Positions 37,204 to 50,500 of a DNA stretch of 64,000 nucleotides are shown here, in pieces. Under the pieces are notes generated by a model. It did not search any database, had not been told where the DNA came from, and saw only the letters and a list, made by a program, of their open reading frames with translations. How positions within the stretch are numbered: position 1 is the stretch's first letter; each line of letters starts with the position of its first letter. The position numbers were made by a program, and so were the translations under genes. This DNA comes from Rhynchospora pubera (lineage: Eukaryota; Streptophyta; Magnoliopsida; Poales; Cyperaceae), in the NCBI GenBank assembly GCA_028095005.1, contig CM051461.1, positions 172,181,144 through 172,245,143 of the forward strand, in the 5' to 3' direction.

Positions 37204-38850
37204 CTCTTTTTCATATCAACTGACAATATGTTGAAGTACAGAAGATACATACAATAAGCGAATTCTTTGCCTAGGCAGAGAAAAATAGAGTTGACTAATG
37301 GTTTCTGCTTTCTCCAAAACCTTGTTTAGTTTTCAATTGGGGGCCTTGTGGATATATCTGGCCGTGACTACTTTAGGAAAGTTCTTTGATTGGTGATCTA
37401 GGTAGACTGACCTGCATACCGTTCTTAGTTTTCCTTTCAATTTTTGCTCTTTTTTTTTCCCTTTCTTTTAGGAGGGTGTTTGGGGGACTATGTTGCTGAG
37501 AAGTGACCTGACTAGTGAGAATGTTTTTGTTTGTGCAGCTTTATTGTATTTCATAGTTGTTGAACATGGTTGTTTCAGAGAAACATGTTATTATTCGGGA
37601 ATATGCTGTGCTTCAGGCGTCATTTGGCCTAATTGAATGCTCAGGTTCATGTTATTATATATATATTTTTAATTTGGTTGCAACATTCATATATCTGAGC
37701 CTTTGTATGTTGAAAGGTTGGATATGAATAATGGGTTCATTGGTTTGAGACTCGAGTGCAGCACTAAAAAATGAGTCCTAACAACAAGAAACTTGTAAAA
37801 ATTGTATAATTAAATGAACCGTTTATATAAATATGTAGCTACTAGAAACCCGTTAGTTGAATGAGGTATCCATTTTTTTTTATATATACTTCGAATTAAA
37901 TAATAGACAGCTCTTCTAATATGTATTTCGATCATTGAAGTAAATAGTCTGGTTTAGTGTCTGTTTTTGTTAGAAAAGCATGAAATTTTAATGGCAGGAA
38001 ATCACTTGGAAAATAATTGGAATGTAAGACTGTAGTAGTAATCAGAAATTATTAATTAAATTAATTCTGGAACAAATAAAATCAGTTTTTGTTCTAATTA
38101 TGCAAAGTCTTCTCTAGTACATCCAAATAATTAGGAAAGGTATTGCATGTGTGATGTGTAACTAAGGCTAATGATCATGAGTCATGACCGCCACGACATG
38201 TAGCCCGTATCGTTGGAACTGTCTGGACCTGGATTGTGTTCGTGCAGGAGATGGAGGGTAAGATTCTTCTGTATGTGTAATTTACAATATATAAAGGACC
38301 GATTTTGTCAGATCTTGCAAGACTTACTGTAAAACATTTATCTTTGTTATTAAATTTTGAATTACCATTTTTAGTTACTAAATTTTAATATTATGAGATA
38401 TCTAATGTGATCACTCAAATCAACTTTTCATCTCTATATTAAATATTTCAGTTAAATTATGTAATTTTCAATTATTGTTTTGTCCGAAAAAAAAAATGAT
38501 AGAGTGATTAGATTTAAAGTTCAGTGATAAAAATAAAATAAAATCCCATATCGAGTTCCAAACATCGCGGATTTCACCTGGACTGTTTTAATAACATCCT
38601 TTCCTTCAGTCCTTCTCACCTGCTTAAAAATGTTAGGAACTTCATTTTGACCTTAACTTACCACAAATAACAAACATCTCTCGCTAAAGACCAACATAAG
38701 TCCACAACACATGCTAATGCAAATAATTGTACCCATTACAATCGGAAGCGATTGCAGGTGAATGGATCTTCCCCTCGCCGAGTCCGCCTCACTAGCCTCC
38801 ACGACCACGGCGGCACCTCTCATCTCATTTACTCAACCTCCCTCCCTCCG
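37204..38850. other. PARC6 3' flank and PPR upstream region
   Basis: AT-rich. It should include the PARC6 3' UTR and the promoter of the PPR gene. No other gene or repeat with recognisable ends was seen. Confidence 0.5.
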
Positions 38851-40464
38851 ATGCCATCACCTCCTTGGGCGAACATTCTCCCCTTCTTCCGCTCGGGCGC
38901 AATCCGCACCGTTCTCCGCTCCCTCAACCCTTTCCCCCGCCTCTTTCGCTGGACCCAATCCGCCTCCCACTCCTTCTCCGCTTTCCAGCTCCTCAATCGC
39001 CACGACTACCACCGCCTCATGCTCGCATTCTCCCAAGACAACAACTGCTTCGCCGTGCTGCTCCTCCTCAGCCGTATGAAGGAGCACAACTGCAAACCTG
39101 ACGTCTACTGCTACACCGCCGCTATGAAGTCCCTCGCCTCCTCCAGCCGCCCTTGGGATGCCATTGCTATGTTTCACGAGATGGTCGACAATGGTGTCAC
39201 TCCTACTGTCTATTGCTATACTCTTCTCATCAAGATCTATGCTTGTCACCTCGGGCAGCTGGATTCGGCTTTCGCTGTGTTGAATTGGATGTTGGATCAA
39301 GGGTGTGAGCCAAATGTTGTTACTTATACAACTCTGATTGCTGGGCTGTGTAAGGCGGGGAGGCTTGATGATGCACTCAAGTTGTTTGATGAAATGCTTC
39401 AGAGAGGTTGTGCACCCGATGAGCATACTTATGCACCTATATTGAGAGCTTGTTGCTCGGAAGGAAAAATTCAGGAGGTAAAGGAGATGATTGAGTCAAT
39501 GCCGACTCATGGCTGTCAGCCTGATGTTGTCATTTACAATATTTTGGTTTATGGTCTTTGTAAAATTGTTGATTTTGATGAGGTGGAGAGAGTGATTAGT
39601 ACAAGTAAAGAAAATGGGTGGGACCCGAATGAAGTTACTTATAGTACTTATATTGCTGGTCTTTGTTATGCCGGCAAGTCCGAGGAAGCTTTTTATCAAT
39701 TAGATGGTATGATTCAGAAAGGTTTAAAACCCACAACTATAGGTTTGAATATTCTTCTAGAAGGCATTGGCCGGGACATGAATGTTTCTACAAGTCGGGT
39801 TCTATTGGAAACATGTGGAGAACTGGGTTTTGACGTGGATATAGTAAGTTACAATACAGTTATGAACCAACTATGTAAATTGGGGAGGTGGGTTGATGTT
39901 TTAAATTTGTTCGTAGATTTGTTTAAGAATGGCCTTAAACCTGACAGTTACACTTTCAATATATTGATTCTTAGCCTTTGCAAAGCTGGCGAGTTCAGCA
40001 TGGTCAGGTCTGTTATCAATTTTGATGGGTTTGTGCCGGATGTGGTTACTTGTGACATTTTATTTCGGGAGTTTTACATGTCAGGTGGGATAGGAGAGCT
40101 TAGTTTTGTATTAAACTATCTGGATAGAGGTGATATTGTCCCTAACATGTTCTTTTATCGTACCATCATTGATTGCCTTTGTAAGAGTGGGAGGATCTTT
40201 GAGGCAGTGGATTTTGTTAGAAATTTTGAAAATGGGTACCCTACTGATCCGGTATCACGGCTAGCATATTGGCTGGCTAGGATGGGAAGAGTTGGAGATC
40301 TCCTAATGCTTATTGAGGAGATGGTGAAAAAGGGTATTGTTTTGGAAAATCAAATTTTTGATCAAATGATCACGGCTTTTTGTCAAAAGGGGTTGTGTGC
40401 GACCCCAGAGGTGTCGAAAGTGGAATTTTTACTTGATAGAATGCTTGGAACTGAAAGTTTATAG
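38851..40464 (+). CDS. P-class pentatricopeptide repeat protein (single exon, 537 aa)
   Basis: An organellar RNA-binding protein of the PPR family, which acts in transcript processing, stability or translation. About twelve 35-residue motifs run from about residue 50 to the end, with typical sequences such as NVVTYTTLIAGLCKAGRLDD and PDVVIYNILVYGLCK. There is no E, DYW or SMR domain, so it is P-class. The N-terminus (from MPSPPWANILPFFRS) is rich in Arg/Ser/Phe and lacks acidic residues, which suits a mitochondrial or plastid presequence. The start is the first ATG in the frame; the frame is open 33 codons further upstream but without an ATG. An out-of-frame ATG at 38,762 opens a 105-codon overlapping ORF. 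The single-exon structure is usual for plant PPR genes. The exact orthologue and RNA target are not identifiable here. Confidence 0.93.
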   Translation: MPSPPWANILPFFRSGAIRTVLRSLNPFPRLFRWTQSASHSFSAFQLLNRHDYHRLMLAFSQDNNCFAVLLLLSRMKEHNCKPDVYCYTAAMKSLASSSRPWDAIAMFHEMVDNGVTPTVYCYTLLIKIYACHLGQLDSAFAVLNWMLDQGCEPNVVTYTTLIAGLCKAGRLDDALKLFDEMLQRGCAPDEHTYAPILRACCSEGKIQEVKEMIESMPTHGCQPDVVIYNILVYGLCKIVDFDEVERVISTSKENGWDPNEVTYSTYIAGLCYAGKSEEAFYQLDGMIQKGLKPTTIGLNILLEGIGRDMNVSTSRVLLETCGELGFDVDIVSYNTVMNQLCKLGRWVDVLNLFVDLFKNGLKPDSYTFNILILSLCKAGEFSMVRSVINFDGFVPDVVTCDILFREFYMSGGIGELSFVLNYLDRGDIVPNMFFYRTIIDCLCKSGRIFEAVDFVRNFENGYPTDPVSRLAYWLARMGRVGDLLMLIEEMVKKGIVLENQIFDQMITAFCQKGLCATPEVSKVEFLLDRMLGTESL

Positions 40465-41713
40465 TTCCATTTGAGTGGGGATGCGTTGTTGACATCGCCA
40501 GGCATGTCTATTGCCAGACAATAGTTGTACCATAATTGAGAAATGTGATTTTTCGAGAAAATTGTATTTCAAAAACATGATTTACAGCAAAATGAGAGGT
40601 CTGAAACCTCTCAATTTTGGGATCTCTGTGAATAAATATTGCCACACTGAATTTGCTGGCTGAGGCTCCTTGAACTTTTCTAGGCTAGTTTTAGGAGTAT
40701 GTAGCAATACAAACCAGGTTAGTTTGTTCATTTTTTTGAGATGTAGTTGTTGGCCTTGTACTAAATCCATCTCAGTGAATCATAAGACATTTTTTCTCTT
40801 GTGAATAATTTGTACTTGAAAGCTGAAAAAAAAAATTGATCATAGAGATGACAAATGAGTCCAAATACTTCTTACTTCGGTGAGTTGTGAAGGAAAAGAC
40901 TTGTGCAGTACATACTGGCAGGTAGTAGTGTGCATAACAGATGCTGGTTGAGCTTGTTTTTCACATGTGCACACCCCTTCTGCGACGAAACATCTGGTGC
41001 TAGGAATATTTATTAGGCATATTTATCTTGGATGCGCTTAAAGCGCTTTGAACAAACTACTTGCATATTGTTTTTTTAGAAACGCTAGATAGGGGCTATC
41101 TAGGGAACTACTTGCATATTGTTGTAATGTTCTAGATGGAAAAACTCATTACAGGCGTCAACTGATATGATATTGACGATACAGCTATATATGTCAGTAT
41201 ACTTGATCAAACAATTATTAAGTTATATATTAAATTTGGTATGAAATTTATCCAAATAATAAATTATGTAATTTCATTTATTTGTGTTTATATATAGAAA
41301 TGAGCGGTTGAGATAAATTGTACTCATGGCAAAATTTCCCATATTTTACAATCAATTATCACGGTTGTCATAGAACCGCGATAACTGTTTAGCCTAAGAG
41401 GGAAGTTGGTTTTTCCTTTATCGCGACTCTTCACTGTATCATTCATAAGAATAACCAATTTTTGCAGCGTGCATGTATATATATCTTTGTAGAACATGAC
41501 TGGGCTTGAGTAAGAAAAAAAGTAAACATAGAGCGCCAGTCGCCAGTAACCAACTTTGTCCCCTGCTCCGCTTTCCCCACGCCCAATCCTCCCCTTCCAC
41601 GTGTACCCACGTTGCAATTTCCTCCCCATCGACCCAACTTAACACTCCCTCTATTTAGTCGCCACTCGCCAGTTACCATCTCTGTACCAGTTTCTCTCTC
41701 TTACGTACTGATA
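40465..41713. other. Intergenic region between PPR and FAR1-domain genes
   Basis: No gene recognised. It holds the PPR 3' flank, a short hairpin flanked by 18-bp direct repeats (41,055-41,123), and the CT-rich leader of the next gene (from about 41,560). Confidence 0.5.
41055..41123. repeat. 18-bp direct repeats flanking a small hairpin
   Basis: AACTACTTGCATATTGTT occurs at 41,055-41,072 and 41,106-41,123. Between them lies CTAGATAG-GGG-CTATCTAG (41,085-41,103), an 8-bp perfect stem. It may be a remnant of an insertion with its target duplication or a repair-generated duplication. Confidence 0.8.
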
Positions 41714-44700
41714 ATGTCCTTCAAGGTACCGCCTTGTGTTAATTTATTTCACTAGTTCACTTATTTGGCTCTCTTTTTTTTTCTTTTTCTTCTTTTGGTT
41801 TTGTTTAACCTTCTTCCTGGTGACTGGCTTTCATAGGCAGAAGGAACGATGGATGATACGTCAATTCCAGGAGTTACTGGGGTTTTACAAGTTAATGTTT
41901 TATTCTCTTTTTTTATTGTTTATTATGTGTAAACTTCATACATTTAACGTATTTTAGCCTATTATTTGACTGATATTTCCATTGGTTTGTGTATGCTTCA
42001 ACTCTCGTAATTGAACTGGTGTATTTACCAATAAATGGTACAAAAATATATATGTATAAATAATGCATAAAATATATTTGCATTTTGGTCTGCTTTAGTT
42101 TTGGTTACTCTATAGGTTCAGTGGTTGTACTTGTACCTGCTTTACATACTTTTTATTTTACTTATTTATTTTTTTTTTCTGGTGGTCAGGCGCAAGAAGA
42201 TTTTTGTGATTTAGAGGTTGACTCAGGAGATGTTGCTGCTGTTGCAGTAAGACCAATACTTACTGTCTTGCTATCTCTTATTTTGATATCATACCAGTTC
42301 TGTTGAGCACCTAAAATGGTAGATTATTGGTCGGAATAGAAAAAATATGCATAACTTGATTGGTGGTAACTTTTTCAAGGATTCCTTTTATCCTTTTGTA
42401 TAGTTGTACCGGGATGGAACTTTATATTTTTATCAACATGGTACCAATGCCTTTAATTGTCAGGTTTAGCAATCAGCATCAATTTAAGGGATAATATAAG
42501 TACACCCTATTGTACCACATTGCAAATGGTTCCTCAAATTTATCAGATGTTCAATTCAAACCTAAATTTTTGGGCAATTAACTTGTTAGTTAAGATCAAG
42601 TAATAACTTTAAGAAATGACTAATTTGGCATTTCCATGTTTACTTGCCTAAAGTTGTTTGACAGTAAGTTTGTTTGAACTTGCAAAATCCATTATGCTAC
42701 TAGCTTAAGAACATACCAAATTGATGATAATTAAGGACTTAACAGAGTAGACATGAATGTTTTAATATTTAGTGGACTGTACCTTTTCTTTCTATTTTAT
42801 TAACCTAGCAGAATAATTTAAGGGTCTGGTTTTAGTAGAAAAATTTGAGAAGTACCGAATATAATGTGTATTATGTATAAACTTGGCTGAAATTTGCAGA
42901 ACCTCAATAGTTTATTCCATATAATTTCTTTTTATTTAGTTAATGAAAGAGAAAATGGTAAAACTGATGGAAGTGAATCAAAATAGGTAGGATTAATACA
43001 AAGCTAATGCTTCAACTGGAATACCTTGAGCTTGAGTTTTGAGGACAGAGAAAATGAAATCTAGAGGTATTAAATCATTTTCTTTTCAGGATAAATATAT
43101 CAATCTGGCATCGTTGAGGGAGTATGATCTCATTATCAACATGACTTTCTCAAGTGAAGAAGAAGCATTTGAGTTTTTCAACGATTGTGCTAAGATAAAA
43201 GGGTTTAGCGTGAGGAAGAGTATCATTAGGAAAGATAAAACGAAGACAGCCATCACGTTTCGTCAGTTTTATTGCAATAGACATGGCTTCCTAGAGAGGA
43301 AGCATTTGGATAAGACAAACCGAAAAAGACCATCCCCGTCTCGTTGTGGTTGCCCAGTTAAGTTTTGTGTTAAACTTGATCCAAAAACTGGTCGGTGGTG
43401 GGTGCAGAATTTTATAGATAATCACAACCATGATTTAGCAAATACCTACAGCACTCTTTTTCTCCAGCCACACTGTTCCACTAATCAAGCTCAGAAATCC
43501 GAGTTTCCTTTGCATCATAGTGGTAGTGCATTTAAGGATTCTGAACATTTTCAGAGGTATCTCGAGCTGACAAAGATAAGCAACATAGTCTGCTATGAAG
43601 CTGCCAAATCTACTGCAAAATATTTGAAGTTAATGGAACCACTAAAAGAAGAGTTACAGCAATATGTGCATAAAAACAAGTTCGCTGAGGTCAAACAAGA
43701 TGTTCCATACGATGTAGTATCAATATCAAGGATTGGCAGCCCTAAACCTGCTGTAACTATGGGCTCTCTGAAGAAGAATAAGCAAACAAGTGAGAGGATT
43801 AAGTCTGCAATTGAGGACAGGCGAAAAAACAATTGCGGGCATTGTGGGCAGCGAGGGCATAATCGGAGAACTTGTCAACTTCTTCATCAGGTAAATAGAG
43901 AGTTGCGGTTTCCTACGTAAGCATCTCAAAGTAATTTTAATTGATGTTGTATTGTTCTTTTACAGGATGATGCTGCTGACTCTATTGAAAGGTTGATCCA
44001 GGAGGCTAGAGACAATATATGTGGTCCACAGAGAGATAATAATCCTGTTTTGAAGATAGAAATAAACAAGGAGGATGGAGATACAGGTTTGACCAATAAT
44101 GCAGGTGAGCTTAAACATGAAAAGGTCTCATCACTGTTGTTAGGTGTCCAAGGGTTTTCAAACCTATCTCATGCATTAAAATTTGCCAGCAGATTGAAAC
44201 TCACAGTAGTAAATCAGCTATTTACAAGCCACCAGACTTCAATAGGAAGTGTATTTCTTCTTATTTCTGTTAATACTTTCTGTAATAGATTCTTCATTCC
44301 AGAATCATGATTTTCTTGTGCTTATAAAATAGGATAACATGAAATGTCAGTAGCTTCATTAGGCGTAAGCCTAAATTATCCAGGTTCTGTGTTTTGTTCT
44401 AACATTGTTCACTAAGAAATCCTACTTATCACTCTGGCTTGGCAATACATTTCAGCATTTGATTCTAATTAAGAGATGCTATCATACCTAAAAATGCAAT
44501 TGAAATAGTATGTGCTGTTGTCTTATGTTGGTTTTATGCATTTTCATATATGGTTTTAATACATACAGTTATACAGAATTGTGACAAGTTTGGGATTTTT
44601 GGTGGATAATTTACACATACTTTTAGTCCTGAACTGATTTCAAACATCTTTGGTCAAAAACAATTTATCTTTCTTTTAACATAGAACCAGCAGGAAACAA

Positions 44701-45379
44701 AAACATTGCAAATAGATTGGGCAGATACATTTGCCAGTATGAAGGAGATAATTATCAACAATCAGGTTTACTTTTATGTCATCAATTCAAATACATACAA
44801 AAAGTAATCTCTAATATTCTTGGTAATGTCAAACAAAGACAGAAATGCATCAGGGTTAAAATTGGGATTGTTCAGAAAAAAATGTCATTTCAAAGAGTTA
44901 ACATAAAAAAGAAACATCCTATTGTTCATGATCTATAGTTCATTAATTATCAATGAATAATTTGATGTTTCTTATGCCTGGATTTTGTACGTATATGCAT
45001 AGAAAAGAAAAGAGAGGAAGATAGTAATCCATCTAGAAGAAAAGGCTACATGAGAAATTTATGGAGGGCAAAAATTGAAATAAAAATAAATGTTCTACAT
45101 CTATACTGGATTTTGTCTTTTTAAGTGTGTATTAGTATATATATTAAATTAATATTAATGATGTATTGACAAATCAATAAAGTAAGGCAAAGGGAATTTC
45201 TGGTATTAGTCGCGATTCTTTTATATCTGATCCTATCATATCTGTGATAATTAATTGTTTAAAAAATCATATTTATGTTTGTTTCATGCATCTTCATGTG
45301 AATCATGTCATCATATATAACAAAAAGTTCACGGGTCAGCTGTAACTCTTGTATATTTTTATTTTATGTTGCAGTTTGA
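41714..45379 (+). CDS. FAR1-domain protein with C-terminal zinc knuckle (~382 aa)
   Basis: Member of the plant FHY3/FAR1-related family derived from Mutator-like transposases; probably a nuclear DNA-binding regulator. Proposed coding exons: 41,714-41,725 (only 12 nt); 41,837-41,890; 42,190-42,246; 43,090-43,890; 43,966-44,104; 44,685-44,765; last exon from 45,375 with TGA at 45,377-45,379. The FAR1 DNA-binding domain spans about 60-157 (YCNRHGF, then CGCPVKFCV, then WWVQNFIDNHNHDL). The MULE transposase core and SWIM finger of full-length FHY3/FAR1 proteins are absent. Residues 290-303 form CX2CX4HX4C (CGHCGQRGHNRRTC), a zinc knuckle. The core exon is certain. The donor of exon 2 (41,891 or 41,882) and the last splice and stop are less certain, because reading the final exon in another phase would add about 24 residues. 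A shorter start at 43,054 is also possible. Confidence 0.8.
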
Positions 45380-47572
45380 CCTGATGCGCCATACGGTTGG
45401 TAAAGAGGAGGAAGATATGACAATGACGAATGACGATGGATGCTCTGTTTAGAACAGGATGCTGACATGGCAACTCTATGAAGGTTTATGTGGACCCGGT
45501 GGTGATGCCATTCTGAATATCTTGTAACTTTTACAACTGCACGGACATGCTATTACTTATTCAGTAGAGCTGTTCACACCTATCATTGTATTTTGTTTTT
45601 GTTTTTTTTTTTCTTTGCCTAAAATTGGAGAAGACTTTTATCTTACTCATGTTAAGTTGTTTACTTGTTTTAGATCTAAACAATTACTTAGGTCTTGGCC
45701 AGCTCTGACAATAGTTATGGAGCGGATGTTTGATGGATAAAAGTTTTCAGAAGTTGCACTGTTGTTTAATTGTTGATTGTCAAGTTAATGGAGGGAGGCT
45801 TATAACAGTTAAGAAGTAACCAATTTAAATTAGAATATAGCGGATGTTTGTGACTTAAGGGTGCATAACTTAAGTTATGTATTCTTAAGTCACCAAACAC
45901 CCATTACATAAGAAGTCTTAAGGGTGCGTAACTTGTTACATCTAAAGAGATTGCATAAATTATACGTTGATCCCCTTTTAAACTTTTTTTCCAACAATAC
46001 CCCTTAGAAATAATTAATAATATTTAATAAGTAACAATAATTATTAAAAATCATAATTAATAATAAAATATTAATTGTTATAATTAATAATTAAATAATA
46101 ATAATTAATAATATTTAACAAGTAATAATAATAATAATATTTTATTTTTAAATAAATATTTATAATATTTAATTAAAAGTAATTATTAATATTTGATTAT
46201 TTCATAATAATAAAAATAATTTATTATTATCATTAATAATTGTTTTTAATAATTAATAATTAACAATAATTATTAATATTTAATTATTATTAATACATAA
46301 TAATAATTAGGTCACAACGTATTATTAATACATAATACTAATACAAATATTAAAGGCATTTTAGTCTTTTGACATGAATATATGTACATTAAATTACTCA
46401 TCCTTACTACATAATCAAATATCCCTTATATAACACTGCATAAACACTTATAAATTCTTTAACTTATGCAACTTCTCAGCACACAACCAAACGCCCCTAT
46501 ATCTATATATGCGCGTGCTGCATAAATAAAGTACATGCAAACGAAAAATAAAAACACGTGTGGAAAAATTGTTTACTCAAACATAAATGCATATTAATAA
46601 TAAATTAAAAAGAGAATTAGATATATGCCATTTCAGATTTTGTCAATTAGAAAAATATCATTTTTAGATTGCTAATTATAAATATGCCATTGTAAAATGA
46701 ACAACATTAGATTTATCATGTATGCTATTAATTCCTCTAAAAACATAACTAATTAGAGATATGTCACTCTCAAAATTTTTGAAATTCCAAAAATGGCCCT
46801 TATATTTACTTATTAGGTTTAATTTAATCATTTAAGGAGGAAAAAAAAATAAAAACTTACGATGAAAGAAACTGTATATTTTCGTCACATAAAAAATGAA
46901 AAAAATAACAAGGGGTTAAAAAGTTGCTATACTGTATATTTCGTAGTAAGAATTATTATAATAACATGTATTTTACAAAATAATTATTTCAACCGAAACT
47001 ATTCTTTTGATGGGAAATATGTATATTTTTTTAGAAGAGAAACTAATTTTTGTTGATTTATAATGGCATGAAACTAATTACTTTTTTTCGCAATGCATAT
47101 TTTTAATTTAAATATTTTACCATGGCATATTGAAAGGACAAAATGTTAGTGGTTGGAACGGTATCTTCCCATGTAACGAGTCATTTATTCATTTATCCAA
47201 TCAACAAAACTTGTAATAAGCAAATAAAATGAGCAAGAAAATGAGAAAAAGAATTCTGTAGAAAATTATAGAAATTAATATGGTTGCAAAAATGTTCTTA
47301 CAAAAATCCCCACGGCCACGGCCCACGGGCCACGGATGGTTTTTGTAGATCTCGTCTCAGTTTTCGCTCAACTGGAGAGAATTAACACATACATGATATC
47401 CTATACAGTCTTCTCGTCCGTCTGTCTTCTGTTTCTGCTCTCAGATCGGTGAGTCTCGTCTAAAACCCTTCTCTCCCGATCGAAGATCAGAATCCACCTC
47501 TGATGAAGCCCTAGAGAAGAAAAACACCGTACCTCGCCAAATCTCAAATTCGACCTTACTTCGCTCGTCGCC
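45380..47572. other. Intergenic region between FAR1-domain gene and STT3B
   Basis: Contains the 3' UTR of the FAR1-domain gene, a low-complexity TAAT/TAT block (about 46,005-46,330) and, around it, GGGTGCRTAACTT and CACAACCAAACGCCCC words (about 45,857 and 46,485) that hint at a decayed hAT-like MITE without clear target duplication. The STT3B leader (CT-rich) occupies about 47,400-47,572. Confidence 0.45.
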
Positions 47573-50500
47573 ATGGGAGCTACCTCCGTTGCATCGCCTG
47601 CTCCTCTCAACTCCGCTCCCTCCTCCTTCCCTTCCCTCAAGGCGCTGAAATTCACGACCAAGCAACAGGAGCTTCTGATCCGTGTCTCCGCTCTAGCGCT
47701 GATCTATGTGCTCGCCTTCGTTGTCAGGTTGTTTAGTGTGCTCAGGTACGAGTCGATGATACACGAGTTCGATCCGTACTTCAACTACCGAACTACGCTC
47801 TTTCTGACCAAGAATGGGTTCTCCGAATTCTGGAATTGGTTCGACTCCGAGAGCTGGTAAATTTAACCCACGATCTCTGATGCTTTCGTTTAAATTGACT
47901 ATCTCGTTGATGCATTTTGTGTCGACCGATTTTTCTTACAATTAGTTTAAGATTTTCAAGTTCATTTGCTGGGAATGTGTTAGATCGGTGCTTGAGCAGT
48001 CAATATTTATGCTAGATTGTTCCATATCTTAGACAACATGTTTTTTACCAGCAGATGCATTAGAATTATTTTGATTGGTATCAAGGACTGTGTTAAACTT
48101 GGAAATCCAAATATAAAGAAGAGTTAGTGTAATTTCGCCTGGAAACATTGTACATAGATCAAGGCTTAATTGAGGCTTAAGAAAATCATTTATAATTCTA
48201 ACTGAAATACCAAAAGCACACAGAGTTTCACAAGCCAATGGATTACTATGATAGCTATTTGATTTAGATTATACTTCTAAAGCAAGATATGTAAATCTCA
48301 ATTCACCTAACAATCCACCATTTGGATCAAAACAGGTACCCACTTGGCCGTATCATTGGTGGAACCCTCTATCCTGGGCTTATGGTCACAGCTGCCTTAA
48401 TCCACCGTATTCTTCATTTCTTCTCCTTTGCAGTTCACATTCGTGAGGTCTGTGTTTTGACTGCGCCATTTTTTGCCTCCAACACAACCTTAGTTGCTTA
48501 CTTCTTCGGGAAGGAGATTTGGGACTCAGGGGCTGGCCTTGTGGCAGCAGCTCTGATTGCCATATGTCCTGGATACATATCCCGGTCCGTGGCGGGTTCT
48601 TATGACAATGAAGGAGTAGCGATCTTTGCCCTTTTGTTAACGTTTTATTTGTTTGTCAAGGCAGTGAATACCGGGTCATTGGCTTGGTCTCTAGCTTCTG
48701 CTTTTGGGTACTTTTACATGGTGTCAGCATGGGGTGGGTACGTCTTTATTATAAATTTGGTGCCATTGTATGTATTGGTACTGTTGGTTACTGGAAGGTA
48801 CTCTATGAGGTTGTATGTGGCGTATAATTGTATGTATGTGGTCGGGATGCTGTTGGCCATGCAGATTAGGTTTGTCGGGTTTCAACATGTACAGTCCGGA
48901 GAGCATATGGCTGCCATGGGTGTGTTTTTCCTTTTGCAGGTAATTCTTTGCTTTCTGTTTGTTCTTTCCAAACATCAAATATTTCTGTTCGAGGCTTACT
49001 TGTTAGATGATTGTTAAGTTGATTTTGGGTATTGAAAAAGAGGCGTTGTTGTTCCTTTATGGAGACAACCTTTTGAAAAAAACAGAACCGTCTTGTAAGT
49101 ACAATATTAATCAGCCTCCACCAAGCTTTATCAATTCCATTGGGATCTGGGAATATTTATATCTGTATGCCATGACATGAGTTTAATGTACAAAACTTAT
49201 CAACACCTTTTTACTTTTGTTTCATGGTCAAGTCACTTATAATATATAATAATTATATTTCATTTTATGCCTTCAGTTGGTTGGCTTTGAGTCAGCTCAT
49301 TCCTTAAGTAGTATACATCTATTTTCTGTTATAGATATCAGCATAACCAACATTTTTCTTTGCAGGTGTTCTACTTCTTAGACTGGGTGAAGTACATCCT
49401 AAATGACATCAAATTATTCCATTCCTTCCTTCGGATCACCCTGACATGTGCAATCACAGTTGGAGTGCTTGCTCTTAGCATAGGCACTGCATCAGGCTAC
49501 ATCTCTCCATGGACTGGTCGTTTCTACTCCCTGCTTGACCCCACTTATGCAAAGGACCACATACCCATTATTGCATCTGTTTCAGAGCACCAACCTACAG
49601 CATGGTCGTCTTTCATGTTTGACTTTCACATACTTCTCTTTCTCTTCCCTGCTGGTTTATACTTCTGCTTCAAGCGTCTCTCCGATGCTACCATTTTTGT
49701 TGTGATGTATGGACTAACGAGCATGTACTTTGCTGGGGTGATGGTTCGGCTTATTTTGGTGGCTGCACCAGCCATGTGCCTTGTCAGTAGCATTGCAGTT
49801 TCTGCAACTGTAAAGAATTTGAGCTCTTTGGTTCGTGCCAAGAGTAAGAGTCCTCAGGGTTCTGGCAAACCACTTAGTGGATCAAAGGCTGCTGCAAAGG
49901 TTGGTTGATTTCATTTAATTCAAGTGTCTATTAGTTGTCAGTAATGTTTAGTGGTTGGAGTTGTGATTGCTTCTATTAATGTGGTTTTGAAGTGACCCAA
50001 AGCTTTCAACACCAGATCAATAGGATTTTCTTTTATTTTTAACTTCCAGACATGAATGTTACTGTTTTATGTTATTTATTTATTCTCTGTCTGAAATCCA
50101 ACATAGCGTAGGTTACTTTTTATTGAAAATTTATACATGTCATGTCATTACAGGCTTCAGCTGATCAGTCCCTCCCCTTTCAAAAGAATGGCGCAATTGC
50201 CCTCCTTCTCGGTGCCTTGTACCTGCTCTGCCGGTATGCAATCCACTGCACATGGGTCACATCAGAAGCCTACTCATCCCCTTCTATAGTCTTGGCTGCT
50301 CGTGGCCATGGGGGTGGGAGGGTCATTTTTGATGACTACCGTGAAGCCTACTATTGGCTACGTCAGAACACCCCCCCGGACGCAAAGGTCATGTCATGGT
50401 GGGATTACGGTTACCAGATTACTGCCATGGGGAATAGAACTGTGATTGTGGATAACAATACCTGGAATAATACGCATATTGCCACTGTCGGAAGAGCTAT

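Noticed and set aside
38857..39426. 189-codon antisense ORF across the PPR gene
   Set aside because: It is the mirror of a GC-rich, stop-poor part of a clear PPR coding sequence and shows no domain or splice logic of its own.
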